Shown here in pieces: positions 1-12,050 of a stretch of DNA of 64,000 nucleotides; position 1 is the stretch's first letter, and each line of letters begins with the position of its first letter. This DNA comes from Adiantum capillus-veneris (taxonomy: Eukaryota; Streptophyta; Polypodiopsida; Polypodiales; Pteridaceae), in NCBI GenBank assembly GCA_014529385.2, contig CM043960.1, positions 40,778,781-40,842,780 of the forward strand, given 5' to 3'. The notes under the pieces were generated by a model. It did not search any database. It was not told the DNA's origin and was given only the letters and a program-made list of their open reading frames with translations. The position numbers and the translations under genes are program-made.

Positions 1-564
1 TGGGAGCCACTATCTGGTGTTATACTGAATGGAGGAGCAGAGGTAAACATCATGGGGGCACATCTTCAGTAAAGGATGGGAATTACAAAACTAAAACCTG
101 CACCTTTCAAAGTTCGAATGGCGGACCATCGAGTAGTGCAAGCAACTAGTATGATAGAGAGTATGCAGATAAGAGTGGGCAAGAAAAATTTCAAAACTAG
201 CTTCCTAGTATTAGACGTGCAAGGCGCGTATGGGATGCTATTGGGGCACCTATGGCTGCAAACGGCACAGGCTGTTCACAACTATGCTAATCAGACTCTG
301 ACAATACAAGGTGCCAATAGCAGAATTCAGATTCAGACGAACAACACTAGGAGCTGGAGAAAGGAGCCGAGACCTGAAGAGCTTTGCCAGAAGTATAAGG
401 TGAAGAAAATTGAGAGAATGCTGGCAACAATGAATATTTTTCCATTAACCAAGATAGATCTCAACGACATGTTACTGGACAAAGATCAGACTGAAAAGCA
501 AAAGAAGCAACTTCCAGACCAGTTCAGAGCAGAACTTTGGAGAATGGCCAATTCAGCTAACTAG
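1..564 (+). pseudogene. Gypsy-A retropepsin domain (gag-pol fragment)
   Basis: Frame 1 reads from the window edge. Codons 8-17 give I-L-N-G-G-A-E-V-N-I, matching the retropepsin active-site block D-[ST/G]-G-A. The catalytic aspartate is replaced by asparagine (codon at 28-30). An in-frame TAA follows at 70-72. About 55 codons later comes the flap and second beta-sheet signature (MLLGHLWLQ, followed by AVHNY), which corresponds to the L-G-x-x-W-L region of plant Gypsy proteases. This enzyme would cut the gag-pol polyprotein; this copy cannot, having lost both the catalytic residue and the reading frame. The reading stops at 562-564 before the RT segment. Confidence 0.75.
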
Positions 565-598
565 AAGGCCAGAAGAACCAGTTGATTCCAGTACACCA

Positions 599-2386
599 GT
601 GGATTCTGAACAAATACACTCCGAAGAAGTTAGTGAAAATCAGAATAGTAGTTCAGAGCTCAAGGGATCGTCCTGGGATTACGCTGAGGAGTCAACCAAG
701 AGAAAAGGAGGAGGGCCTAACTGGTTACCTCCAGATGATCATGAAATAGAGGAATGGAATTTAAGATATGAGAAAAATCCTATATTGATCAAAGTCAACA
801 ATCCTAAGATGAAAGAGAAGGCCCGACATATGTTCCAACAGTACAAGAATGTGTTCGCATGGCAACATACTGATCTTAAAGGAGTGGATCCAGAGGTATG
901 TCAACGTCAAATACCATTGAAACCAGATGCCAGACCAGTACGGCTGCAGCGATACCAAATGAATCCAAATTATGCTAAGAAGGTCAAGGAAGAGATTGAT
1001 AACCTTCTAAAGGTTGGGTTCATTATTGAAGTAGCTAGTAGTGACTGGTTGTTCCCTATTGTGGTGGTACCCAAGAAAAATGGAAATCTCAGAGTGTGTG
1101 TGGATTATAGGAAGTTGAACGCTCAAACAAATAAGGATCCCTTTCCATTACCCTTCATGGATATGTTGCTTGATGAAATTGCAGGATATGAGATGTATAG
1201 CTTTATGGATGGTTATAGTGGCTATAACCAATTACAGATTGCTTTGAAGACCGGAGTAAAACCACTTTTATTATTGAGTGGGGAGCATTTATGTATTTAG
1301 TAATTCCATTCGGTCTTTGCAATGCACCAGCCACTTTTCAACGATGTATGATGGAAATATTTAGTGAATTCCTTCACCGATTCCTTGCCATATTTATGGA
1401 TGATTTCACTATATATTCAACGGAGGAGCAGCATTTACTTTTTCTTGAAATGGTTTTCCAACACTGTCAAGAAAAGAGGATCTGTTTGAACCCATTCAAA
1501 TATGTTTTCTTAGTCTGGAAAGGACAACTACTGGGACATGTAGTGTCTAGGAATGGTATAGAAATGGCAAATGACAAGATCCAGTGTGTCCAATAGGCCA
1601 CGACGCCTCGAAATGTGTCAAAGTTAAGCTCTTTCTTGGGAGATATCAATTTTTATAGCCGATTTGTGCACAAGTTTGCTTCCCAGGCATTACCTTCATA
1701 TGAACTTACAAAGAAGACCAGCAAGTTCACTTGGACTATGAATGTGAGGAGAGTTTTCAGAATTTAAAGAATGCTATTATCAGTAAGTCACTTCTTCGAC
1801 AACCAAATTGGAACGTCATTTTTCATGAACATGTTGATGCTTCAAGATTGGCGATGGAGAGAAATACTGGCTCAGCCAGAAGGAAGAACGGATTATCCAA
1901 TGTACTTTGCCAGTCGCAGGTTCAGTCAGGCTGAACAAGGGCATACAACTACTGAAAGAGAAGCCTTAGGGATGGTTTTTAGTGCTACCAAATTTAGACA
2001 TTATTTACTGGGCAAGCTATTTCATATTTATGTAATTCATCAAGCCTTATTATTTCTGATTAATAAAGTCATTATTCAAGGCAGACTGATACGCTGGATG
2101 ATGTTCCTTTTTGGAATTTGAATTTCATATTTTGCGTAAGCCCGACAAAAACCATTGTGATGCTGATTTCCTGTCCAGGAGTACGGATGGCCACTCTGAG
2201 GTGTATTTAAGAGACGTGCCAATGGATGCAGAACTATTTCACTTAACAGCTGCAGAATCAACTGATCTAGAATTTTATGAGGTATATCAGCATCTTTCTA
2301 CGGGAGAATTCCCAGATAACTCGACTCAAAATCAGAAGAAGACTTTGATTATTAAGAGTCTGAAGTTCACCATCATTGGCGGATAA
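599..2386 (+). pseudogene. Gypsy-A reverse transcriptase and RNase H
   Basis: The linker KGVDPEVCQ and the primer-grip region FPIVVVPKKNG-x-LRVCVDYRKLN identify a Gypsy RT. FMDGYSGYNQ lies near 1198-1230. A one-base frameshift near 1258 moves the reading to the frame holding PFGLCNAPATFQR and the catalytic FMDDF box at 1393-1407 (YMDD variant, both aspartates kept). A TAG follows at 1594-1596. The reading then resumes in other frames through SKLSSFLG, the RNase H strand with HVDAS near 1825, YFASRRFSQAEQ and TTEREALGMV, and ends with the connection motif HCDADFLSR near 2160. At least three frameshifts and several stops make it inactive. Confidence 0.85.
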
Positions 2387-2443
2387 CTTTACATATTGGG
2401 AGTCAACGGGGTTCTTCGCAGATGTGTGCCTATGGAGGGATGA

Positions 2444-3634
2444 ATGAAAGTTATTTCAGAGGCACATAATGGGGATTTTCGGGGACATTTTCCTACTGAT
2501 ATCACTTCCAAAAAGATTCTGCAGGCTGGTTTGTGGTGGCAGACTTTAATATCTGATGTCAGAAGCTTTTGTAAAACTTGTGATATATGCCAAAGAATGG
2601 GGAGACCCATGGTAGCAGATATGACTCCTCTCACACCGGTTTAGCCATTGAGTGTTTTTATGAAATGGGGTCTAGATTTTATCGGTCCCTTCAAGAAAAT
2701 TACTACAAGGAAGAATAGGTATATATTGATGGCCAATTGTTATGTGATCAAATGGGTAGAAGTTAAGGCTCTTTCCGACAACACGGAAAAATCCACTACT
2801 ATGTTTCTATTTGAAAATATTGTTTGTCGATACGGATGTCCTGTGGAGATTGTGTCAGACCAGGGTACGCATTTTATCAATGACACTATGGACATTCTCA
2901 TGGATATGCTTTCAGTCAAGCATCAGAAATCAACACCATATTATCCTAGATGCAATGGGCAAGCCGAAAGCAGTAACAAGACTTGTCAAGACTATTCTCA
3001 CTAAGATTGTGCAGAAAGAGCAACACCAGTGGGATTGGAAACTTCAAACTGTTCTTTGGGCATATCGGACAACTTATAAGGTCACCACGGGATTGATACC
3101 ATTTAGAATTGTGTATGGCATTGAAGCTGTTGTGCCTATGGATTTGTTGCAGTCGAGTATGGGTTAGATTTTAATTACAATCTGAAACAGAGACCGAAGG
3201 AGTTAACACAATTGGATGAGTTAAGGCAGAGGGCTATGCTGGAACAGGAAATTGTTCAACAAAGAAGGAAAAACTGGCATGACAGGTGAATCAAAGTTAG
3301 GGAGTTTCAGAAAGGAGATTTGGTTATGTTATATCAATCAAAACTAGGCCCTAAAAAACTGAACTTAAGGATAGCTTGGGAAGGTCCATATGAAGTTGAT
3401 TGGGTGTTCTCCAATGGCACAATAAGATTGAAAGATTTATCTAGATTATTGTTGCCAGGGGTATATAATGGGGCCAAAATCAAGCTGTATTATTCAAAAG
3501 ACGGAGAGACTTCCAGGGATAAGGGTACTGGTAGTCTGGGAACTGAAGACCAAGAAATTCCAGAATTAGCTATTTTAAGCCTTTTTCATGTAAATCCAGT
3601 TCTAGAGCCAGTCAAAAGGTCAGAAAATTCTTAG
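2444..3634 (+). pseudogene. Gypsy-A integrase
   Basis: The N-terminal H2C2 zinc finger is visible: H and H in EAHNGDFRGHF, and C and C in CKTCDICQRMG. A TAG at 2642-2644 (likely CAG to TAG) interrupts the join to the catalytic core. In the frame starting at 2648 the catalytic residues are D10 (GLDFIGP), D71 (VSDQGTHF) and E107 (NGQAESSNK), spaced D-35-E as in retroviral integrases. A frameshift near 2990 moves the core into the frame with LWAYRTTYKVTTG, and another leads to the C-terminal domain (KGDLVMLYQSKLGPKKLNL and WEGPYEVDWV at 3320-3420). No chromodomain is visible. The enzyme would join element cDNA to the host genome. Confidence 0.85.
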
Positions 3635-3823
3635 TACGACAACACCATGGCAGTACCGGAATCAATAAAGTGTCAAAACCAATATCAGCTTTTATGGGAA
3701 AAAGGGTCAGCTGGACTATTAGTAGTAATCATTTCAGAGAAGATGGAGAGGAAAAGCCAATGCATGTGTGCCACTTAATTTGTGGTGCAGAGGACTCTAG
3801 GAACGGTAAGTAGTGGAGCTTTG

Positions 3824-6800
3824 ATGGCACGAACGCGTATAACAGTAAGGCGAGTAAATATTTTTTCTCGTAAATCTCCTGCACGACGTTTGCCTATATC
3901 CATTCGCCATTGCCAAGCTCTGAAGTTTTGTCACTACAACCACAAACTTCTTCGTCTGAGGAAACTGCCGATTGCTGTTTATCTTTACCAGCCACACCAG
4001 GATACGGATTTGAAGCTTCAAGTAAGTCCTCTTCTTCTTCCTCTACTGGTTCATCGTCTTCACGGTGTATGGGTAGGAAGAAAATGTCCGAAAGGATGTA
4101 GGAAACTATAGAGGAAACCCAAGCACTTATTATTGCTATTGCAAAATCTTCTCTTCCACTTATCCCTCACAATAAAATACAGCGGTATGTGTTTACTAAG
4201 CAAGTCGAGGCATTACTCTGACTGTGGGATTTGCATGTGGTTATGCAAGCCACAAGAATTGAGTTTGACACATCTATCATTAGACAGGTTCTTCATTCCT
4301 TCAATGTGGATGACAGAAGTGCTATGGTCTATGGTAGGAAAGTGTCGGTAACACCTGCAAATATTGCTGTTGCATTCAAGATGACAAATGAGCCAAAGCC
4401 ATTTGTAGCAACAACAGAACATATCAGTGCAGCTCTGAAAGAAGATGATGCTGCCAAAAATAAATGCAAAGCCAGTGCACAAGGGGTTCTAGTAGCGGGT
4501 TTGGACATTCCTGCTGTTTACTGCTTTGTAGCTAAAGCTGTGAGTCTCAAAAACAACCCAACTTATGTGTTAGAAAAACTGTTTGCGATGTTACTGGCAA
4601 AGAGATTGGACGCCACAGTTCCAATAAACCTATGTCAAATTCTATCACATAATGTGCTTCAGTAGACTGCTAAGTTGAAGTCCCAAAATGTTTTCAAAGC
4701 TTGGTACGTTTGGCAGTTCCTTTATTGGGCAACTTCTCCGGACACTCATGACCAGGTAAGGATGGCCTCGAGCCAGAAGCCCTTTCCGATAACTAACAAT
4801 GTGGATTTATCATTAGATGAAGAAGCACTAGATAACCAGTTAGCTCTCACTGGACAAAAGAGAAAAGCCACGGAAGAGGAAGCTGGCACTTCTAAAAGAC
4901 CAAAAACTACATTGGCCAAAAGCAGTGCTTTCCTTAAGCAGCTGGAAAGTCAGGTCAAAACAGTGTCTGTTGAAAAGACTCCAGTAGACCAAACTTCAGC
5001 TAACTAGTCCGTCGTCCAGACCACTGGTGGAATCAGCCAGCCAACAGGGTAAATTCCAGCGACCAACAGTGCAGAAAAAGACCAGTCAGATAGGACTAGT
5101 ACTGAGCAGCCAGTGGGTCAGACTGATAAGGAAAAAGAACCAGTACCTTCGAGTCCTCTTGGTAAGGTTTCCATCCCTTGTAGTGAAGCGGCTTTGCATT
5201 TAACCAAGAAGGACCGATTACAATAGCTGTAGACTCATCCTCTCAAAGGACGCCTACTCCTGCACAAATCTGATTATGCTACACTACCATATATGGCTCT
5301 TGTCACAGTTTATGAGCCAGTTGCCTGTGACCCAGCCACAGTGAATGATGGCTGTTCAGTACTTATTCAGTCATCTTGGAACACTATTGTGAATGCTATA
5401 GAACAAATGTTGGATGCCTCCATGTCTAATGATGAATTGACCAAGTTAAAGGCTGAACTGAGGGAGACTGAGCAGCAAGTTGAGAAGTTGGAGCAAGAGA
5501 GAGGAACATAGTCATTGTGGCATAGTATCCTGGAAAATCAATAAGCTAGGACCATTCAACATTTAGAAGATAAGTTGTCCAAGATGGAGTCTGAGATGCG
5601 GATTCTTAGAGAAGAATCGGCAAAGGCTAAAAGAGCTTCTGACAGATTCAAAAATATGCTGCGAATGAAGAGAGTTGATTTCAACTCGTTGCTGACTAGC
5701 CACACTACATTGAAAGCCACTTTAACTGAAAGATATATCTATAATAATTTGGCTAAGATACTGAATCCAGAGCGGAATGCTGTTTTCAATATAGATAATC
5801 TGAGAGCGCTTATGGAGACAATGCTGAGTGATTTGCAGGATAAACTTTATGAATACAACAATGCTTTGTCAAATCAAGATATCTTGGATTATATTGAACA
5901 ACAAAACAACCTCGCTGAGGATGATGATAAAGCATCAGAAGAGGAAGAGAAGGAGGATGAACCAGAAGAAAGGCATGATGATGATGACTCTCCTACATCT
6001 CCACCTTCAAGATCTGGTGTTGGTGGAGCAGGGGCCACAGGAGGAAATCAACCCAATACGGACCAGCCAGACTAGTATAAGGTTCAACAATCGGGTGATC
6101 AGTAGGCTGGAGATCAACAACCCAACAACACTGGGAATTCACTAGTACACCAGTCACATCACAGTTCGGATGAGAAAGGGAAAGGTAAAGCTATGACTGA
6201 GGTTCTAAAAGGTGATGAGCAGCATTCGTTACAACTCATCACACTGAACAAGAGACTAAGACATCAACAAGCTCCTATAACAAGGATGTATCTGGAGGAT
6301 GTTGTTCTTCTGTCAGATCTTGAATGATTTTAGTGACTATATGTCGGCGCCAGAGAAATGGTCCAACATTGAAAAATCAGCTACTTTCCATGACTAAGAG
6401 GTGTGCCAACTACCTGAGCATCCTAGCAGAATTCAATTGCTAGAAAGAGTACCTGAATGGGTACTAAACTCTGATGACAAACTAGCTAATCCACACTGGC
6501 AGCGATAGTCTACTGCAAACTGTCATTCCCTAGCCATTGAGTTAGAGCTCCTGCGCTGGGGATCATGCCAACCTATAACTGTATGAAGGACGTTAGAGGT
6601 CAATTGAAAGAAGTTTTACTGCAAATGCAAATTGCCAGGAGAGTTCTAGATCAGTGGGTACAAGCTATTCTTGAAGATCAGGCTACCACCAGTAAAGGGC
6701 CTTCAACTCAAATGACAGTAGGAAAACAAGCAACTACTCTCCGAAGAGTGTTTCAGATGGTCACAGTAACTAAAAAGATGATGCAGTAGGAGAACCAGGC

Positions 6801-7128
6801 TGTCCTCAATTTTTTGGAATTTGTACCCGATTTCCTAGTCCTCCTATATGCTTTACCAGCTAGAGTAGCTGAGCTGCCTAGGTTTTTCCTAGCACTGTAT
6901 CCTCAACATCCAGAACCAGTAGATCGGCTCACATTCTATAATATTACTGATGATCTTGGGGATTGGTATGAGCGATCCACTGTAGAATGGAAAACCTGGC
7001 AAACACTACTCAATGATGCTCTTCAATTAAATGATCCTGGGGAACTAAAGGAGGAGATACAAAGGGTTAAGCTATGTATGGGACAATGGAAAATCCAGCG
7101 TAGAGGTCTCACCAAGATCACAAACTAG
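3824..7128 (+). pseudogene. Gypsy-A distal ORF: retroelement-associated domain, coiled coil and acidic segment
   Basis: The likely start is the ATG at 3824 (M-A-R-T-R). The reading passes through several frames and stops. At 4231-4665 a globular block contains VYGRKVSVTPANIAVAFKM and a helical stretch around NPTYVLEKLFAMLLAKR. At 5400-5720 comes a heptad-rich coiled coil (LKAELRETEQQVEKLEQER and the MESEMRILREE region). At 5920-6075 there is a strongly acidic E/D run, followed by a G/S/P-rich linker. A final block at 6814-7128 holds LEFVPDFLVLLYALPARV. The order of globular block then coiled coil matches the distal ORF of element 2 (49495-53079), and WNTIVNAIEQML aligns with WDVVMTKLGGIA there. 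Function is unknown. It resembles domains catalogued as putative plant transposon proteins; that link is from memory. Confidence 0.6.
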
Positions 7129-7889
7129 CTGTTGCACCTTACTGTGGAGTCCTCTAAAATCCCTGAAAAGGATGTTACGGCTAACCAAGCTTGGGATCAC
7201 AGTACAAAGAGATGGCTGAGATTCTCTTTTAAGCTGAGATTCTCTTTCAAGCTAGGATTAAAACAAATCAGCCTCTTCTAGAAGGATGGATCCATACAGC
7301 TTCACACTGTCACAAATTGGTCAGAACTCGTCTAACAAAAGGCAAATGCACGCTCTATTATCTTGACACCAAAACCTATCATCCTCTCACGTCTTATGAA
7401 GTTGAAATGACCACAAAAAGGCGAGATTAGCTGGAGTAGGATGCCATTTACAGACTTATCCAGAAGGAAAATGCTGACATTGGGACTTCTGAAACACCAA
7501 CACGACCGAAGGGCAAGAGGAAGCGGGTTCAGTGGAAGGATAATGGGTAGTTCCATCTCAGAATCCGATGGTGGATTTTTCCAGCCATTCTTAGAATCAG
7601 ACGGTGCATTTTTCCAGCCAATTTCAGAATTAGACAATGGATTTTCCCAGTAAGGTGTTGGAATTTTCTTTGGCTGGACATCCTTGAAATTACAACTATA
7701 GGGGTGTCAAGCACTCAACAAGCATGAAGTATGGTATAAAGTTAGCAATACCAGGAGAGTTAGCAACTTTAGAAGAGTACTATCATGAGGAACATAGGCC
7801 AACTCATGAGGAACATCGGCCAACCTAGCAAGCAGTCAAAGAGGTTCCTCAACACCTCCAAAGAATCAGACGGTGGATTTTTTTATAGA
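7129..7889 (+). repeat. Non-coding tail of Gypsy-A with short tandem repeats
   Basis: There is no recognisable gene here. Short tandem duplications are visible: an 18-bp unit (ctgagattctctttnaag) twice near 7215-7255, a 33-bp unit three times at 7549-7650 that reads ESDGGFFQPFL, ESDGAFFQPIS, ELDNGFSQ, and a 21-bp unit (catgaggaacatnggccaac) twice at about 7784-7826. A fourth, dispersed copy of the 33-bp unit lies near 7862. The ORF through 7441-7653 consists mainly of these repeats, so I do not treat it as a gene. Confidence 0.6.
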
Positions 7890-8215
7890 AATTTTGGAGT
7901 CTTACCAAAACTCAAGAAAGGAGGGAAGGATGTAGACGATGAAGACACAACTTTTTGGACGACTTTTGGGTTATTTGAGTTTTTGGTGATGCCTTTTGGC
8001 CTAACCAGTGCTCCTGCGACATTTAACGGGAGGATGGACATGATTTTTTGAGAGTACAGACTATTTGATGGCACTTTCTTTGGACAACATCATTGTTTTC
8101 TCCAAGGATGAGGCAAAACATAGAGAACATCTGCTTAAGGTCTTTCAGGCATTACGAGATCACAAGTTGGTGATTAATGCGAAGAAAGTGATTTACCAAG
8201 GAATAAATCAGTCTT
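7890..8215 (+). pseudogene. Fragment of a second, different Gypsy reverse transcriptase
   Basis: Reading across two frames gives [21 protein letters not shown], then LDNIIVFSKDEAKHREHLLKVFQALRDHKLVINAKK. This is the Gypsy RT palm, from the block before the catalytic box to the thumb. The catalytic FLDDI is degenerate (SLDNI here). A frameshift and stop separate the halves near 8049. The sequence differs clearly from the RT at 599-2386, so it comes from another Gypsy clade and is only about 110 codons long. It ends abruptly where a minus-strand LINE fragment begins. Confidence 0.75.
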
Positions 8216-8667
8216 GAAAAAACCAATTTTCCATGTCCTTTGGACCCACTTGCATATTTGCCTCTGATATTTGGGCATTCCATGAATAGGTGGGCCAGAT
8301 CTTCACTAGCCAACCTGCACCCCAAGCATCGATCTGTCCTAATCCCTCTCTCCTAAATCTTCACCCCCGTCGGTAGAGCACCCCAAATTACCTTCCTGTG
8401 TTGTTGAACCTTTGGCTTCCAAATGTTCTCCATTACTTGCTCCCACCTTTCCTCCGGCCATTGTTTTTTCCATATCTTGTTAAGGGGGCTAGACCAAATC
8501 TTCTTGTGCATCATTGTATGATATATGCCTTTAGAATGGGGTTTCCATAATAGATTGCCTCCGAGCCATTTCCAGGTATTCCAGTCAAACTTCGATTCAC
8601 AGGTTGGCATCACTACATTGTGAAGCTCTTTCATCACTTTGTTGACAAGCAAAACCTCCAAATACAA
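8215..8667 (-). pseudogene. LINE C-terminal fragment with zf-RVT zinc-binding domain
   Basis: On the minus strand the reading gives WKWLGGNLLWKPHSKG, then IWKPKVQQHRKVIWGALPTGVKI. After one stop it continues ERGIRTDRCLGCRLASEDLAHLF and MECP. The cysteine and histidine pattern C-x2-C then H-x4-C in this context is the reverse-transcriptase zinc-binding domain found after the RT of plant L1-type LINEs. Only this domain is present; RT and endonuclease are absent. It is a truncated LINE in the opposite orientation to its neighbours. Confidence 0.75.
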
Positions 8668-9957
8668 TATATGTTTTTAATTTTTTCCCTTTTCATTTTG
8701 TTTTAATGATAATGTGCAATGTGTAATGTTTTTTTTTTCATTCTATTTCGTTTTCAAAAAATGATAGTGTGTACCTTTCACCTTATTATTTAAGTGATGC
8801 TTTTTCTAACATATAGACCATTTGTGATTAATATTTATGTAAAATGAATAATATAATTTTATATTAAAACACAACAAAAATCCATTAGATTTTAGGCGCT
8901 CATTTTAGCATACTGTCCATAAATCTCACCAGCCACTTAACTTAGCAGGCCTTGGTGCCTCCTCACCTTGTTAAATATATCAACCTTTTGATCAAGTGAA
9001 TATATCATCCTTACAAAATGCATTAGTGAAGATTTAAGGGGAACATGTATGAGGAGGGGCTTTAATAGCTAAGTTGCATTGTCCATTATTTGACTACTCC
9101 AAAATTTAAGAATTTGTAAGATTTATCTCTCTATGCTTGAATAATATGATGTATAATCTCAAGACACATCATCACATGTTGTTTGACCCCATTTCAAGTA
9201 AAATTTTATTATCAAATACTATTTTATAATAGCACACGCCATTGAATTTCATACAACCATATTATATCTTGATTGAATAAGAGTCGATCAATATGACTTG
9301 TCTATGATTGTGCAAAAACGTAGGGTAGAAGGGCTAGTAGTGACACAGGGGCCAATAAAGAGATTAATCACCACCCAATAATGGCACATTGGCACTTGGG
9401 TTGTTGGCGTACGTGAGTTGATGTGGGCTCTTCCTATTTGTGAGTTACATGGGTTGTATCTAGACTCAGTATCTAGACTCAGCATGTCTTAGTATAGGCG
9501 CCAATGTGTCTCAAATGTCTTGATGACCTCCTTTTGCATCATCATCTGTTGTAAACACTATATGAAGCACTAACCCCACAACCACCTATGTCATCTTAAA
9601 TCTCTGCTCTTTGTGCATCTTTTGCACCCCGTGTAGCTCAAAACCATCTATGGATGTTGAAGATTCATTATGTGCAAGTTAGAAGTCCCCATTTTGGCTC
9701 CTCTATCCTATGTGCCTATCACTTCCACGCATGGATTTTCTAAATTTTTCCTTTCAAGGCTAAGAAAGACATGTGCAAAATCGAGTGTACTGAATTTTGG
9801 TAGTTTATGTCTATAATTGTGCAAAAAGGTATGCGTCTATCACTATCACTCATGGCTTTTCTAAATTTGTCCTTTCAAGGCTTCCCTTAGCCTACGCTTT
9901 AGCCTTTTTTTTTTCCCCAAAATTCACAATTGTGAGTGATTGCAATAGAAGAATTCC
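8668..9957. other. AT-rich intergenic DNA, no gene recognised
   Basis: I see no coding signature or element ends in this stretch. One local duplication is visible: a block of about 53 bp (cctatcacttccacgcatgg to ctttcaaggct) at 9711-9763 recurs at 9829-9881 with several differences, a period near 118 bp. The rest is AT-rich sequence with no support for a feature. Confidence 0.5.
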
Positions 9958-10291
9958 TTGTTGATTGATCTGCTATGTGTCGACTTCACTTTCTTCTCGG
10001 TAGGGTGGCTCCCTCTTCAGCTAGGTCTCTGTGTTAGGGTGGCTCCCTTGTCAACCAGGTATGTGTCTATTGATTTGTGATTGTAGTCTGTAAGTGGTTC
10101 CCATCTTGAGGGCAATCCTGTGTCGGAGTGGTAGTCTAGGTAGGGTTGGTGGCATCCTCTTGATGTTGGGTCTGATGTTTCTCATAGTTTGGATGGTATC
10201 CGTGGCTCGTGTCGAGTGCAGACGATGATGTAATTTTTTTATTATTATTATATAATCATCGACATACTATGGGTTTTGCCCCAAAAAAAAA
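9958..10291 (+). mobile_element. 5'-truncated non-LTR retroposon with poly-A tail
   Basis: The insert ends in ccccaaaaaaaaaa at 10281-10291 and is flanked by a perfect 8-bp direct repeat, agaattcc, at 9950-9957 and 10292-10299. Poly-A plus a target-site duplication is the hallmark of LINE-machinery insertion. The 334-bp body has no ORF and reads like a LINE 3' untranslated region (GT-rich, with gattatgtaat-like and TTATTATTATTAT stretches before the tail), but I cannot name its parent. With the insert removed the flanks join into continuous sequence. Confidence 0.65.
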
Positions 10292-10715
10292 AGAATTCCA
10301 TCAAGAAATGTACAAATCCACCTCAAGCTCATGTCTAGCCTTGAGTGACACACAGTTGCATTAGCTATACCAAGTACCTAAGCTTTAGCCTTTTCTAAAC
10401 TAAAGAAGGTCATGTGAAAAATCAAGTGCACTCTTTTGGAGGTAATATATGTGGGCACGATTTTGAAACCATTGTTTAGGCCGAATAGCAAGGAGATGCT
10501 GCGTGGGGAAAAAGGGAAAGTTGAAGAAGGAAAAGGCAAATCTTAATGAGCTTTTCGTTTAGTTGTTACAATTGTTGTGAGTTTGCTTGGCACGTGAATA
10601 GTTTGATAAGTTAAGGAAATGAATATTTTTCATAAGGAAGCTAAAGTGAACATAGTTTGAGGAGGTAAGGAAGGCAAGAATCCTCTCCAGAGAAACCTTT
10701 CTCTAGCCAGAGAAG

Positions 10716-12050
10716 GCCAACCATGCACATTTCTTCAGGGCTCTTAAACTTCAAAGAAATCAGGGCCTCGTGCACTCGCTTACGGATGTGGATGGAAGGG
10801 AGACTAAGGATCCTAATGAAATGGCTCATCTAATGCTTAACCACTTGAGACGTCTTAGATCATAGGCCAGCACGAGGTCTGCTCCAGCAAAGTAAACGAT
10901 GCCAGAGCTACTATTCTTGGGAGCATCAAAAGCCAACTTCCTATAGAAATCCTTCACTGAAGATGAATTCTCTTTTGCACTACAGGCATTGGGCAAAGAA
11001 AGGTCCTCTGGTTGGGATGGATTGGCTACATTATTTTTCAAAGAATTTTATGATGATCTCAAGTCCCCTATCACACGCATGGCTAACCGAGCCCTGGTTG
11101 ATGGAGTCATGGACTTAAGCATTAAAAAAGGCCTCATTAGGTCTATCCCCAAACAAGTCTATTGCTCCCAGTCGAAGCATTGGAGCCCCATAACAATGAT
11201 GTCGATAGCCTATAAAATATCACCAAAACTATAGCCTTGAGACTCTCCCCCCACTTGGGCCGGGTCCTGATTCCCCACGAACATGGATTTATCAAGGGAA
11301 GGTCCATTTATGATAACATTCTAGCAGCAATGATCGGCATTGAATATGATGATTTCACTAAGCAAGAATGTATCCTGCTGTAACTGGACCTAGATAAAGC
11401 ATATGAAAAGATCACATGGTCATTCATTGAAGATTTCATGAAGACATTAGGTTTTGGGCCACGAATGTGCCGGCTAGTCAGCACCCTTGGTGGTGGTAAC
11501 CAGTTAGAGATACTCTTCAATAAGAGAATTGTGGGCGCATTCCCATCCCTTGGTAACATTACTTGAAGACAGTGATGCTAAAGGGGAGACTCAAGGCTTG
11601 AATCTGCCCAACAATGACCATCTATTGGCAAAGCTTTTTGTGGATGACTCCCTGCTTTTTCTCAAAGCATGCCCCCAGGTTATCAGGAAGACTCTAGAAA
11701 TGGTGCAAACGTATGCTTTAGCATCAGGATCAAAATGTAGCATTGAAAAATCAAGATTGATCTCTCTCTCTAAGAATGACTCATTTGATCCGTCAATATG
11801 GAGCGGGGAGATATTATCTAATCGGAAGATTTTTCGGCACCTGGGAGCCCCTCTGGGGGTGGACATTACTCATAAGCAAAAATTTTCTTGGGTTATGGAG
11901 AAGATCAAGAACAAGATGGGGAGATGGAAATACGTTGTTGCACGCATTTTTGAACACCCGGTTTCTTGTAAATTTGTATATATAAACATGATGCCTGATG
12001 CCAAAAGGGTGTGTGGGATTTCTTTTTGTGGGTTTTTTAACTTTTTTTAA
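10716..12050 (+). pseudogene. L1-like LINE reverse transcriptase, broken
   Basis: The pre-RT linker reads ANHAHFFRALKLQRNQ and DVDGRETKDPNEM at 10716-10850, the usual sequence between endonuclease and RT of plant L1 elements. The RT starts at about 10989 with SSGWDGLATLFFKEF, MANRALVDGVMDLSI and KKGLIRSIPKQ. It shifts frame near 11225 and continues EHGFIKGRSIYDNILAAM and, after a stop at 11381, LDLDKAYEKITWSFIEDF. A further shift leads to the catalytic box FVDDSLLFLK at about 11638-11667 and LASGSKCSIEKS. It stops at 12048-12050, so the zinc-binding C-terminus is absent. No endonuclease domain was recognised upstream. The enzyme would prime reverse transcription on nicked DNA. Confidence 0.85.

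Larger units (their letters stand above)
1..7655 (+). mobile_element. Gypsy-A: decayed Ty3/Gypsy LTR retrotransposon, 5' end outside window
   Basis: Domains run protease, reverse transcriptase, RNase H, integrase, then a long distal ORF. This order (RT before IN) defines Ty3/Gypsy. Every domain is broken by stops or frameshifts. No LTR, primer binding site or convincing polypurine tract was found at the right side, so the 3' limit is approximate and set where distal-ORF-like sequence fades. The distal ORF sits where Athila-type elements carry their extra ORF. The element differs in sequence from elements 1 to 3: it has a single H2C2 finger, no second protease was seen and it has no palindrome array. 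Identity as Gypsy is secure; lineage is not. Confidence 0.85.

Noticed and set aside
3300-3640. Chromodomain at the end of the Gypsy-A integrase
   Set aside because: The region shows the usual integrase C-terminal fold sequence but no chromodomain aromatic cage pattern.
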